64,000 nt of DNA from SZUA-38 sp965212525 (GTDB taxonomy: Bacteria > Pseudomonadota > Gammaproteobacteria > Xanthomonadales > SZUA-38): the NCBI GenBank assembly GCA_965212525.1, contig CBDBVC010000046.1, positions 1 to 64,000 on the forward strand, written 5' to 3'. This document shows positions 45,387-55,283 of this stretch, piece by piece. The translations under genes were made by a program, and so were the position numbers. Within the stretch, counting starts at the first letter, position 1, and every line of letters begins with the position of its first letter. The notes below the pieces were generated by a model. The model searched no databases. It was not told the DNA's origin and saw only the letters and a list, made by a program, of their open reading frames with translations.

Positions 45387-48300
45387 TCAGTCCTTGGCCG
45401 CATTCAGTACCTGATCGAGTGGTTCCGGATCATGCACGGCGCTACCCTGGATAAAGTCGATTTCAAGTTCCTTCAGGGTATTGATGATCTGTGTGTTTTC
45501 AACGTGCTCTGCGATGGTTTCCTTGCCCATGTAATGTGCTATTTCATTGATGGTCTTGACCAGTCCCAGGTCGGCAGAGCTGCTGTTAATTTCCCGGATG
45601 AATGAACCATCTATCTTGATGTAATCAACCGGCAGGAACTTCAGGTACGAGAATGATGACAGACCGGTCCCGAAATCATCGAGTGAGAATCGACAGCCGA
45701 TCTTCTTCAGTTCCTTGAGAAAATCACTGCACTGCGACAGGTTGCTGATGGCAGCAGTTTCAGTGATTTCGAAGCAGATGCGTGATGGCGGTACGGACAC
45801 TTTCTCGAATTGCTGCTTGATGTAGGGCACAAAACCGGGCCGGTTGAAGGTCTTGCCGGAGATGTTGATCGCCAGTCTGGAGATGAGGTCCCGGTTCGGG
45901 CTCGAATCGAGCATCTGCAGTGACCTGGCGATGACCCATTCATCGAGAAAGTGGATGCGTCCGTAGGCTTCTGCAGCAGAGATGAATTTTTCAGGCGGAA
46001 TCGTGCCGCCGTCACTGGTTTTCATGCGACACAGTATTTCGTACTGGTGACGCAATTCATCCTCGTCATTGATTGATGCGATTTGCTGGGCGTACAGTTC
46101 GATCCTGTTCTGTTCCAGCACCTGATCGATTTCCATGACCCAGGATTCAGTCTGGTCAATGCGTTCACTGTCATCCTTGCCAACAGCATGCGTGACTACC
46201 TGATCGCGACCGTTCTGCTTGGCGGTCTTGAGTGAAGTCTCCAGTTGATTCAGGACACTGCCGACACTTTCGGAATTCCGGTCAACCTGCACCAGTCCGA
46301 TACTGGCCGTGACCTGCAGGTTGGTGTTTTTCTTGCGGTTGTGAATATTTGCAATATCAATACGAATCGATTCAGCGATTTCCTCGCCGTGGATCAGGTC
46401 AGTTGATGGCAACAGGACAGCAAACTCATCGGCATTCAGCCGTGACAGTATGGCTTGCTCCGGCAGGTGCTTGTCGATGGTACGAGAGACATCCTGCAGC
46501 AACTGGTCTCCGGTTTCCTCACCGGAAATATTGTTGATCACCCGGAAATGATCAAGATTCACCAGAATGGTACTGTGCACGCTGTGCATCAGTTTCGATT
46601 CACCCAGCTTCAGGCGCAACTGGCGGCTGAATTCCTTCCGATTCAAGGTACCGGTCAACTCGTCGTGTGTGGCCTGGTGTGCTATCTGATCGTGCAGCTG
46701 ATTGACCATGCCATGCCAGGAGCGATCCACAAGTGAACTGTCCTGACCATCGATCAGTGATGCCTGCTTGTTCTGAAAGTCTTCCGCCAGTTCCGTCAGT
46801 GACCGTTCCAGAACCTTGCGACCATTTCGGTTGACAAATACATACTGATTCTTGTCCTCACTGATCCAGGCCAGTCTGATGGGCCTGGATTGCCCTGCGC
46901 TGTCTGGGTAGAGCAGCCACATGTCTGCTTCGATCGACTTGGCAACGCCAAGCCAGTAATTCTGTTCCTGAGTCAGTTCCGAGGCTTCAGGTTCAGCCTT
47001 CTCGGCCTGCAATGGCTGATAGGCAACCTGGGTGATTTCCTCATCCGGGTTGATCAGGGCATCATTGATGTCTTCGATCAGCCGGTTGCATCGTTTGGGT
47101 GACAGATTATTGCCGATCAGGCGATCACTGATGACATTGATGATTTCATCGTGCGATTCCTTGCCCAGGGAATCGTGCTGGGTTTCGTCACTGAGCTGGG
47201 AATCCAGCTTGTCGACGGTAGATATCAGTGTCTGCCATTCCGGATCCTCATGACCGCCCCTGACCATGGCAAGATTCATCAGTTCGTGCCAGCCCAGATC
47301 AAGCAATTCCTCGATCAGCTGGGGGATCTGTCGTCCTGTGAAACGTTCATCCAGCGCCTGTGTCACCTGATTGCGCGCCTGTGACATGCGTTGCTGGCCT
47401 TCGCACATGTCGATGACACGTCGCATCTGGATCACGCGCTGACGTCGCTGACGGGTGAGTAACTTGTTCAGTCGCTCAGCCGATTCCTTGAATGCTGTCT
47501 GATCCGGGCTGTCCAGAACCTTGAGTCGATCAACGATTTCGGTGATCTGATCAACCAGTCGCTGATCACTGGTGGTCAGATCATCGCCGCTGTCGAAACT
47601 GGAATCGCCCAGGTTGTCGACCACGGCACGTGCCGGATTGTCCTGGTCCGTGAAAATCGGCTGCTGATCGAGCAGCACCTTGAGCAGCTGGATGTCCAGC
47701 TGTGCGATCCATTGTTTGGACTGCTCGTCGAGGACGTCATCGTTGTCAATGAACTCAAGCAGTTGCTCTGCCACGCCGATGATCTGTTCGTGTTCGCGTT
47801 GTATCTGGTTTGACTGGTCATCACCAAAGCGTTCACTCAGTGCCTGATCGATGCGTTGCCGCAATGGCTGGCGGCGGGCACCGATATCGGCGCTCTGAAG
47901 GTCATTCAGTGCTGCGTTCAGCTGATCCAGTTCGATGGGATCAATTGGCGCCTGATCTCCGCTGACAGCCGGTGACTGCTCGTGTGCGCCACCGACCGAC
48001 CGGTTGCCGAGCAATTCGAGCAGATCAATGATCTTGTCCGTCGCGTTCTGGGGTACAGCGCCTGGATGCAACTCTGTGCCTGATGGCTCGTTCGGCAGTT
48101 CATTCTGCATTGCAGTCGCCGACTGTGCCTGCTCGGTTGCCACTGCGGGGGACTCAGCCGATTCGGCGGATTGTTCCAGTTCAACGGCCTCGGTCGATTC
48201 CTCTTCAGGCGAAGACGGTGCTGCAGACTGGCTGCCCTGTCGCCGTTGTGAAACCTGGTGAGGTGTCAATACGATGTCGGGCAGTATGCCGGCTTCTGAC

Positions 48301-49268
48301 AGTGTCGCATTGATACCCTTGTAAAGATTCGATATGTGTGCGTTGACGTGACTGCTGATGGTTTTCCATATCAGCTGGCTGGGTCGGTGACCAAATGCAT
48401 ACTTCTGGAATTCCACAGACAGGTAATGATGAACCACCATCGGGTCCAGCGGGTTGTTCGAGCTCTCGATCGTGGTTCCGATCAATTCGGTCAGACGGGT
48501 TTCAAGCTCCATCAGCGTCTGATGATTTCTGTTGTGGATGGCAGAGATGAATTCTGACAGCGACAGCCACTGTTCGAATTCCTCATCATCCACGAGCGCG
48601 AGCAGCTGACCTGCTGATTCACCGTCGGCGTCCTCGTCGTGCCGTATATGGTGGAAATCATCAAAATGGCTGTCGAGACGGGTCTGGAACGATTCGATGA
48701 TGGTTTTCTGATGATTGTGAAAGATGCTCAGTGCATCGAAATACGGTGTCTGGTGACCCGGATCCTTGACGTCCGAGGCGGAATCAAGCAAGCGGTGCTT
48801 GAGGTCATCCATGGCTTCGGTCAGATAGCGGTTGAAAAAGCTGACGGTCCGTTGTCTGACCTTCTGTATCAACTTCTCGCGTTGAGCCGGCTCAAGCTGT
48901 ACCTGGCTCTCGATATTCTGAAAACCCTGGTGTTCTGCAATTTCCATCAACTGGGCGCTGAGCCGTTCGTGATCCCGTTCGAAGGCAATGGCAAATCCGA
49001 GCTGGGTTGCACGAATCACACGACCGGCATATTGCTGTATGGTCTTGTCGACCGACAATTGCACACCGAGCATCACCTGATCTCCGGCTCCCAGCTGGCG
49101 TGCGATGGGATGGTCGGAGGGTTGGGTACGATCAACCATGGTGACGTAGACACCACCCGGGCTGTGGTTGTTGATGAGTACAGGAATATCCCCGGCTTTG
49201 GACAGTTGCAGCCATGCCGTATGTCGGACGGAATAGCGTATGTGCCGACGGTTATTTTGGGTTGGCAT
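45387..49268 (-). CDS. PilZ-DUF1631-GGDEF-EAL cyclic-di-GMP protein
   Basis: 1293 residues. Order: PilZ-like domain (about 1-115, R-R-H-I-R-Y-S and N-H-S-P-G-G-V), DUF1631-like helical region (about 130-850, with L-A-L-V-D-D-E-E-F-E and R-L-A-W-I-S-E-D-K-N-Q-Y-V-F-V-N-R-N-G), a GGDEF domain (about 860-1020) and an EAL domain (about 1040-1290). The GGDEF signature is N-A-D-E-F, so cyclase activity is unlikely. The EAL domain keeps E-x-L-x-R (E-I-L-C-R), D-D-F-G-T-G, K-I-D-G-S-F and the downstream Glu and Gln, so phosphodiesterase activity is likely. PilZ may bind the same nucleotide and regulate the enzyme. Cytoplasmic; no membrane span seen. Confidence 0.87.
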   Translation of the reverse strand: MPTQNNRRHIRYSVRHTAWLQLSKAGDIPVLINNHSPGGVYVTMVDRTQPSDHPIARQLGAGDQVMLGVQLSVDKTIQQYAGRVIRATQLGFAIAFERDHERLSAQLMEIAEHQGFQNIESQVQLEPAQREKLIQKVRQRTVSFFNRYLTEAMDDLKHRLLDSASDVKDPGHQTPYFDALSIFHNHQKTIIESFQTRLDSHFDDFHHIRHDEDADGESAGQLLALVDDEEFEQWLSLSEFISAIHNRNHQTLMELETRLTELIGTTIESSNNPLDPMVVHHYLSVEFQKYAFGHRPSQLIWKTISSHVNAHISNLYKGINATLSEAGILPDIVLTPHQVSQRRQGSQSAAPSSPEEESTEAVELEQSAESAESPAVATEQAQSATAMQNELPNEPSGTELHPGAVPQNATDKIIDLLELLGNRSVGGAHEQSPAVSGDQAPIDPIELDQLNAALNDLQSADIGARRQPLRQRIDQALSERFGDDQSNQIQREHEQIIGVAEQLLEFIDNDDVLDEQSKQWIAQLDIQLLKVLLDQQPIFTDQDNPARAVVDNLGDSSFDSGDDLTTSDQRLVDQITEIVDRLKVLDSPDQTAFKESAERLNKLLTRQRRQRVIQMRRVIDMCEGQQRMSQARNQVTQALDERFTGRQIPQLIEELLDLGWHELMNLAMVRGGHEDPEWQTLISTVDKLDSQLSDETQHDSLGKESHDEIINVISDRLIGNNLSPKRCNRLIEDINDALINPDEEITQVAYQPLQAEKAEPEASELTQEQNYWLGVAKSIEADMWLLYPDSAGQSRPIRLAWISEDKNQYVFVNRNGRKVLERSLTELAEDFQNKQASLIDGQDSSLVDRSWHGMVNQLHDQIAHQATHDELTGTLNRKEFSRQLRLKLGESKLMHSVHSTILVNLDHFRVINNISGEETGDQLLQDVSRTIDKHLPEQAILSRLNADEFAVLLPSTDLIHGEEIAESIRIDIANIHNRKKNTNLQVTASIGLVQVDRNSESVGSVLNQLETSLKTAKQNGRDQVVTHAVGKDDSERIDQTESWVMEIDQVLEQNRIELYAQQIASINDEDELRHQYEILCRMKTSDGGTIPPEKFISAAEAYGRIHFLDEWVIARSLQMLDSSPNRDLISRLAINISGKTFNRPGFVPYIKQQFEKVSVPPSRICFEITETAAISNLSQCSDFLKELKKIGCRFSLDDFGTGLSSFSYLKFLPVDYIKIDGSFIREINSSSADLGLVKTINEIAHYMGKETIAEHVENTQIINTLKELEIDFIQGSAVHDPEPLDQVLNAAKD

Positions 49269-49550
49269 CAGACACCCGGTTAGTCTTTATACACACTCTC
49301 AGAAGCCAGTCTCTTTCATTTGACCTGAACAATAGTACACCCTGAACTCTGATTCTATCCGAAATGAGATCAAATGCGCAGTCTGTGTCTGTTAAAAATT
49401 TACAAACGGCGCCATCCGGGTCTCGAGTGGCTAGTCTGACTGCAAATTTAATCAGCTCAGTCTCCACCGCATCATCCATCGCTGATTTGGGGTACCATGG
49501 CGTCAGGATAAAACTGCGCGCTGCGTGCAGGCCAGAGACAGGACAATGAT

Positions 49551-50141
49551 ATGAGTGGAATAAAAACAGTGGCGCATGTTCTTGTGCTGATTCAGACAGC
49601 GTTGCTGATGGCCTGCACTACAGTTCAGGAAACAGAGACATCGGAAGAGACTGCGGCCACTGCATCGAACTCAGCAGCCTCGAAACCAGAAGAGCCATCC
49701 TATCTGTCCAGTGCCAGACAGATTGGTCGTTTTTACCTGTCAGCTCAGCCTGATGCGATGGCGATCGATACACTGGCAGATGGTGGGGTTGATGCCGTCA
49801 TCAGTTTTCGTACCCAGGAAGAGATGCAATCACTAGAATTTGATCAGTCGCAACTGCTCGGGCAACGCGGAATCGCATATCATCTGATTCAGACCGGTGG
49901 TGAAAATCACCCCTACAGCCATCAGCAACTGGATACATTGTCAGATATTCTCAATCAGAACCCGTCTGCAACGATCCTGATGCATTGCCGAAGTGGCTAT
50001 CGTGCCGGTGTCGTGCTGGCAGCCTGGTATGTGCAGCACAAGGGTCTTGATATCGGGAAGGCACTTGAACGGGTGGGCGATGAACGCATCAGTGCAGATG
50101 ATGTCAAACGAGTACTCGGTATTGCCATCACGCAACAATAA
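49551..50141 (+). CDS. Lipoprotein phosphatase-like protein (BLH/DSP type)
   Basis: 196 residues. A lipobox L-L-M-A-C is followed by a Thr/Glu/Ser linker and a phosphatase-like domain (about 55-190) with the P-loop H-C-R-S-G-Y-R-A-G, matching C-x5-R of cysteine phosphatases. The pattern Y-L-S-A-Q-P, V-I-S-F-R-T-x-x-E, Y-x-L-I fits the phosphatase-like domain of the beta-lactamase-hydrolase-associated family (PF04273). As a lipoprotein it would act outside the cytoplasm, which is unusual for this fold. Substrate unknown. Confidence 0.78.
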   Translation: MSGIKTVAHVLVLIQTALLMACTTVQETETSEETAATASNSAASKPEEPSYLSSARQIGRFYLSAQPDAMAIDTLADGGVDAVISFRTQEEMQSLEFDQSQLLGQRGIAYHLIQTGGENHPYSHQQLDTLSDILNQNPSATILMHCRSGYRAGVVLAAWYVQHKGLDIGKALERVGDERISADDVKRVLGIAITQQ

Positions 50142-50160
50142 CCCTGTCTGGAGTCGGATG

Positions 50161-50523
50161 ATGAAGATCGGACAATTGATTATTCTGTCACTGATTGTTG
50201 TGCTGTTCGGGACTCTGTTTGCTGCGACGAACACCACCAGTGTCGCCAATATTCGCTGTGATCGAACGATCATCAGTGTTGGTGATCCCAGTTACAGGCT
50301 CATCGATCATTGTGGTGAGCCTGAGTACCGTCAACTTGTTGCCATCGAGGAGCTGCGTGACCGTCGAAGAGTGGGGCAGCGAGGCGACAGCGTGATATTC
50401 GAGGATGCCAGACAGGTGGTGACCGAACACTGGATCTACAAACAGGGTCGAGGCCGTCTGATCCGTCAGATCACGGTCACCGGTGGTTATGTCACCCTGA
50501 TCGAGCTGGCTGAACGGCAGTAG
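50161..50523 (+). CDS. DUF2845 small exported protein
   Basis: 120 residues; GGAG lies seven bases before ATG 50161 (ATG 50158 is adjacent). An N-terminal hydrophobic signal or anchor (I-I-L-S-L-I-V-V-L-F-G-T-L-F-A-A) precedes a mature domain with I-R-C-D-R-T-I-I-S-V-G-D-x-x-Y-R-L-I-D-H-C-G-E-P and W-I-Y-K-Q-G, the features of DUF2845. Two Cys could form a disulfide. It follows the phosphatase-like gene by 19 bases on the same strand. Confidence 0.8.
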   Translation: MKIGQLIILSLIVVLFGTLFAATNTTSVANIRCDRTIISVGDPSYRLIDHCGEPEYRQLVAIEELRDRRRVGQRGDSVIFEDARQVVTEHWIYKQGRGRLIRQITVTGGYVTLIELAERQ

Positions 50524-50553
50524 TCGCCCACACATTCCCCAGTCTGCACAGAT

Positions 50554-52002
50554 TCAATTCTCAGCCGGCACAAACTGGCGCATCAGATCTGTGCCGTATT
50601 GTTCAACCTGATCAATCACACGGGTTCTTTCCGATTCCACTTCTTCAGCTTGACGCAGAGCGGACAGCTTTATTCGAAACGACTCTGCCCGTGAGGGCTG
50701 TCCGCTGCACAGGCGATCACGTACCTGCCGGTGCCATCTTTCGGCTTCGTCGCTGCTCAGGCTATGGAAATAATGATGCGCCCTGAACCGGAACAGCAGT
50801 TCACCATAACGCCGGTCTTCAAAGCGGGTTTGCAGATCTGCCAGATCGCCCGGCGATGTCCGATGCACCTGGTTGATCAGGCTGCTGTCCTGTCTCGATG
50901 GGAAGCCATCATAGAGGCTACTGTCCACATCCTCATTATCGAACACGGCGGGTTCAGCAAAAACCTCACGTACCCTGGCCTGTAATTCATTGATCGCAAC
51001 GAGCTTTGCATGATTGGCAAGGCATTGTTCCAGGTCCAGGCCAATTCGCTGATGATCACAGTGTATCAGAATGGAGACAGGTGAAATAACAGGACATTTG
51101 TTTATGTGGATAGCCTTGATGGCGATACGTTCTACGTCATCCGGAAGGTCACGCGATGCGGTAAAGACCCGATCCCTGATGTCACTTACCTCAAGATCGG
51201 CAAGGCATTGCGGATCCTGTGCCAGATCGATGCAGATTACAGCAGAGGGATTGATCGGGTGCTGGCAGATTGGTGCCACCACGGCGAGACAACCGTTGCG
51301 GGCCGGAAAGCGAGATGACACATGTACCACAGGAGTCATGGCCGCAGTGTCCAGCATGGCCGATGCAGATTTCTTGTCACGCCTGCTGAAACAGTAGTCG
51401 AACAGCCTCGGCTGTCTGTCGCGTATCAGTCTGGCCAGCTCTATGGTTGCATGAACATCGAACAGCGCGTCGTGGGCTCGGTCGTGACTGAGTCCGTTGG
51501 CGGCTGACAGGTCTTCGAGTCGGAAACTGGGTGCGCCATCCTCGTGTCGAGGCCACTCTATCCCATCAGGACGGGTGGCATAGGTGAGTCTCACCACATC
51601 GATCAGATCCCAGCGTGAGTTGCCGTTTCTGTATTCTCGTGTGTAGGGCTCGAGGAAGTTCCTGAAGAACAGGTGCCGGGTGACCTCATCGTCAAATCGT
51701 ATCGAGTTGTAGCCGACACCACAGGTGCCAGGTTGCATGAACTCATCATGGATCTGCAGTGCAAATGAACATTCCGAAATTCCTTCGCTCATGGCCTGTT
51801 GCGGTGTAATGCCAGTCAGCAGACAGGCTTCAGGGTCGGGCAGGTAGTCACTGACAGGCTGGCAGAAACTGACAACAGGGTCCTCGATGATCTCCAGCGC
51901 CATGTTGGTGCGGATGGCTGCGAATTGTGATGGCTTGTCAGCTCTCGGGTTGACGCCGAACGTTTCGTAATCGTGCCAGAGAAAGGTGGGTTCAGTGCTC
52001 AT
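50554..52002 (-). CDS. sbcB: Exodeoxyribonuclease I
   Basis: 482 residues (E. coli enzyme 475). The DnaQ-type exonuclease motifs are present: Exo I W-H-D-Y-E-T-F-G, Exo II G-Y-N-S-I-R-F-D-D, Exo III H-D-R-A-H-D-A-L-F-D, followed by the ExoI SH3-like and helical C-terminal regions. It degrades single-stranded DNA 3' to 5' and takes part in mismatch repair and recombination. Single gene, minus strand, convergent with the DUF2845 gene. Confidence 0.93.
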   Translation of the reverse strand: MSTEPTFLWHDYETFGVNPRADKPSQFAAIRTNMALEIIEDPVVSFCQPVSDYLPDPEACLLTGITPQQAMSEGISECSFALQIHDEFMQPGTCGVGYNSIRFDDEVTRHLFFRNFLEPYTREYRNGNSRWDLIDVVRLTYATRPDGIEWPRHEDGAPSFRLEDLSAANGLSHDRAHDALFDVHATIELARLIRDRQPRLFDYCFSRRDKKSASAMLDTAAMTPVVHVSSRFPARNGCLAVVAPICQHPINPSAVICIDLAQDPQCLADLEVSDIRDRVFTASRDLPDDVERIAIKAIHINKCPVISPVSILIHCDHQRIGLDLEQCLANHAKLVAINELQARVREVFAEPAVFDNEDVDSSLYDGFPSRQDSSLINQVHRTSPGDLADLQTRFEDRRYGELLFRFRAHHYFHSLSSDEAERWHRQVRDRLCSGQPSRAESFRIKLSALRQAEEVESERTRVIDQVEQYGTDLMRQFVPAEN

Positions 52003-52230
52003 AGATCAGGTTCCGGGGGAATGTCCATTGCCTTGCAGTTGAAGGTGTCATCTGTCACATGCCTCATCCAGTGACACATGTCATACTGTGCTCAGGTGCC
52101 GGTTTGTTGACAGTCGCATTCGCGGCTATGATAACGTAATCGGGTGGCGCTGTGGCTGTTTTCCGGGAGAGCAAGGCAGCTTGAGTCGCCCAGAACTTGA
52201 CCACACGCCAGCAGGCGAAAGGAACATGAA

Positions 52231-53233
52231 ATGGAACTATCTGGAATTATGGGGATGGATGTGAATTTTTTTGTCATAGCACTGGTCGCCTTTGCACTGA
52301 TTTCCATCTGGAAGGCCTGGACGATCGTACCCCAGGGGTATGAGTTCACGATTGAACGATTTGGTCGCTACGTGACCACATTCCGACCGGGCTTTCATCT
52401 GCTGGTGCCCTGGATCGACAAGGTCGGCCGCAAGATGAACATGATGGAACAGGTGCTTGACGTTCCCTCGCAGGAGGTCATCAGCAAGGACAATGCCGTG
52501 GTCACTGTTGATGGCGTGGTCTTCTTTCAGGTGCTCGAGGCAGCACAGGCGGCTTACGAGGTCAGTCAGCTGACACGTGCCATACTGAACCTGGTCATGA
52601 CCAACATCCGGACCGTACTCGGTTCGATGGATCTGGATGAGAGTCTGTCCAAGCGGGATGAAATCAATGCCAAGCTGCTCAGTATTGTCGATGAAGCCAC
52701 GGCACCGTGGGGTGTGAAGGTGACACGAATCGAGATCAAGGACATCACGCCTCCCACCGATCTGGTCAATGCCATGGCCCGACAGATGAAGGCCGAGCGG
52801 GAGAAGAGAGCCGTCATTCTCGAAGCCGAGGGTACAAGGCAATCTGAAATCCTCAATGCCGAAGGTGAAAAGCGTTCTGCCATCCTCGAGGGCCGAAGGC
52901 CGCCGGGAAGCAGCGTTCAAGGATGCCGAGGCACGCGAGCGTCTGGCAGAGGCCGAAGCGAAAGCGACGCAGATGGTATCGGATGCCATCGCCAGTGGTG
53001 ACGTGCAGGCAATCAACTACTTCGTGGCTCAGAAATACGTCGATGCAATCAAGTCACTGGCAACGGCCAACAATCAGAGGACACTGATCCTGCCGATCGA
53101 GGCCAGCAACATGCTCGGCTCACTGGCGGGTATCGCCGAGATTGCCAAGGAAACGTTCAAGGATCACCCGACTCAGCCAACACCACCGACAGCACCCAAC
53201 CGAGCCGATTTCACACAGGGTTCCAACCAATGA
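52231..53233 (+). CDS. qmcA: Paraslipin (SPFH/QmcA-like membrane protein), interrupted by a frameshift
   Basis: Joined product about 333 residues. One N-terminal membrane span (F-F-V-I-A-L-V-A-F-A-L-I) is followed by the SPFH domain (V-P-Q-G-Y-E-F-T-I-E-R-F-G-R-Y, V-S-K-D-N-A-V-V-T-V-D-G) and a long helix (E-A-E-G-x-R-Q-S). The break is at GGG 52890-52892: removing one G restores A-I-L-E-A-E-G-R-R-E-A-A-F-K-D-A-E-A-R. The C-terminal part reaches the usual proline-rich end. Its stop overlaps the NfeD-like start by four bases; slipin/NfeD pairs organise membrane domains and influence protein quality control. Confidence 0.88.
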
Positions 53234-53679
53234 GTTTTCTGACCGAGATGACAGCAACATACTGGTTTATCCTGGCATTTGCCCTGCTAATTCTGGAGGC
53301 ATTGCTGCCGGGCGCGTTCTTTCTTGCCATCGGACTGGCCGCGGCCGTGGTCGGCCTGATTGTGGCACTGATGCCGGAGATCGCCTGGCACATTCAGTGG
53401 AGTATATTCGGTGTCATCTCGCTGGCCCTGGTGGTGGCCTGGTTCATTTACAGAAAGAAGAACCCCAGACAGGACAATCAAACCAAGCTCAACCGTCGCG
53501 GGCGGTACTATGTGGGGCGTGAATTCACCCTCGATCACCCGATCGTCAACGGCATCGGCAAGATCAGGGTCGACGACAGTTCATGGAAGGTTCGCGGTGA
53601 GGATCTGCCTGCTGGAACACAGGTGATGGTCACCGGTGTTGATGGCGTCATCCTGCTGGTCGAGGAGTACAATGACTGA
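53230..53679 (+). CDS. NfeD-like membrane protein
   Basis: 149 residues: two or three hydrophobic spans in the first 85 residues, a basic linker (Y-R-K-K-N-P-R) and an OB-fold C-terminal domain (G-R-E-F-T-L-D-H-P-I-V-N-G-I-G-K-I-R-V-D-D-S-x-W-x-V-x-G-E-D-L-P-A-G). This is the short NfeD form lacking the ClpP-like protease domain. It is translationally coupled to the slipin gene (ATGA overlap), the standard functional partner. Confidence 0.88.
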   Translation: MSFLTEMTATYWFILAFALLILEALLPGAFFLAIGLAAAVVGLIVALMPEIAWHIQWSIFGVISLALVVAWFIYRKKNPRQDNQTKLNRRGRYYVGREFTLDHPIVNGIGKIRVDDSSWKVRGEDLPAGTQVMVTGVDGVILLVEEYND

Positions 53680-53757
53680 GCACTGAAAACGCATCATGCA
53701 CTTATGCGGGCGGCCATGATTTGCTATCATTGCCGCCCTTTTTTTGAGTGTCACATC

Positions 53758-55164
53758 ATGAGTGTTCGCACCCGGTTTGCACCCAGCCCGACGGGTTTTC
53801 TCCATATCGGCGGGGCACGTACCGCACTGTTCTGTTACCTGTTCGCCAGAAAGCATGGCGGTGAATTCATTCTTCGCATTGAAGATACCGATCGGGAGCG
53901 CTCCACCCAGGCTTCTGTCGACGCCATTCTCGATGGCATGAACTGGCTCGGTCTTGAACATGATGAAGGGCCTCATTTCCAGACTCATCGATTCGACCGC
54001 TATCGTGAGGTGATCGACCAGCTGCTGGAGTCCGGACACGCCTATCACTGCACTTGTTCCCGTGAGGAGCTGGACCGCGAGCGTGAAGCGCAGAAAGCGC
54101 GCGGTGACAAGCCCAGGTACAGCGGCAAGTGTCGCAACGGGGCCGTTGATCCGGGTGTTGAGGTCACACCGGTGGTCCGCTTCAGAAACCCTCAGCAAGG
54201 TGAGGTGAGCTGGAATGATGCCGTCAAGGGCACCATTACCGTCAGCAATGACGAACTGGATGATCTGGTCATTGCACGTTCAGATGGCAGTCCCACCTAT
54301 AACCTGACCGTGGTGGTTGATGACATCGACATGGCGATCACCCATGTGGTGCGTGGAGATGATCACGTCAACAATACACCCCGGCAGATCAATATCTACC
54401 AGGCGCTGGGCGCGCAGTTACCGGTGTTTGCTCACGTTCCAATGATTCTCGGAGATGATGGCAGCCGTCTCTCAAAGCGTCATGGCGCTGTTTCGGTCAT
54501 GAGTTACCGCGACGCTGGCTATCTGCCCTGTGCCGTGCTGAACTATCTGGTTCGGCTGGGATGGTCTCACGGCGACCAGGAATTGTTCAGCATGCCGGAA
54601 ATGATCTCGCTGTTCGATCTCGACCAGGTCAATCGATCCGCATCGACCTTCAATACCGAAAAACTGAACTGGGTGAATCAGCATTACATTCAGAACCTGC
54701 CAGCGGATGACATCGTGCCCGAGCTGAGCTGGCACATGAAGGCCAAGGGCATCGACGTTGATCAGGGGCCCTGTCTCACCGTTGCCATCGAGCTGTTACG
54801 TGAGCGTTGCAACACACTGGCCGAACTGGCCGAACAGGCAGGTTTCCTCTATATCCGTCAGCTGCAATACGACGAGAAGGCCGCTGCCAAGCAGTTCAAG
54901 CCAGCCGCTGCCGAGCCCATGCGGTGCCTGCTGCATAATCTGGAACAACTCGAGCAGTGGCAGGCTGAACTGATTCATGATGTCATAGCCGAGACAGTCG
55001 AGCAGCTCGGTGTCGGATTTGGCAAGGTTGGGCAACCACTGAGATTGGCCCTGACAGGGCGTTCAAACGCGCCGGCGAATGATCAGATCATGCTGGCACT
55101 GGGCAGGCAAACCAGTCTGGACCGAATCCGTCTTGCGCTTGATATCATCACAGCCGAGGACTGA
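53758..55164 (+). CDS. gltX: Glutamyl-tRNA synthetase
   Basis: 468 residues from ATG 53758. Class I motifs are intact: F-A-P-S-P-T-G-F-L-H-I-G-G-A-R and R-L-S-K-R-H-G, the latter replacing KMSKS as usual in this family. The zinc-region Cys pattern H-C-T-C...K-C is present around residues 98-125. It charges tRNA-Glu in the cytoplasm. The N-terminal catalytic and C-terminal anticodon-binding domains are complete. Its upstream gene ends at 53679. Confidence 0.95.
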   Translation: MSVRTRFAPSPTGFLHIGGARTALFCYLFARKHGGEFILRIEDTDRERSTQASVDAILDGMNWLGLEHDEGPHFQTHRFDRYREVIDQLLESGHAYHCTCSREELDREREAQKARGDKPRYSGKCRNGAVDPGVEVTPVVRFRNPQQGEVSWNDAVKGTITVSNDELDDLVIARSDGSPTYNLTVVVDDIDMAITHVVRGDDHVNNTPRQINIYQALGAQLPVFAHVPMILGDDGSRLSKRHGAVSVMSYRDAGYLPCAVLNYLVRLGWSHGDQELFSMPEMISLFDLDQVNRSASTFNTEKLNWVNQHYIQNLPADDIVPELSWHMKAKGIDVDQGPCLTVAIELLRERCNTLAELAEQAGFLYIRQLQYDEKAAAKQFKPAAAEPMRCLLHNLEQLEQWQAELIHDVIAETVEQLGVGFGKVGQPLRLALTGRSNAPANDQIMLALGRQTSLDRIRLALDIITAED

Positions 55165-55283
55165 TGGCCCTACTATGCATCAATCATTGCCACATTATCA
55201 CCGCAGCCAGATACTGGCAGATTCGCGACTCAATGCACTGACACGGCGTGGCACAGACATCATGACAGGAAGGCCGCAACACC

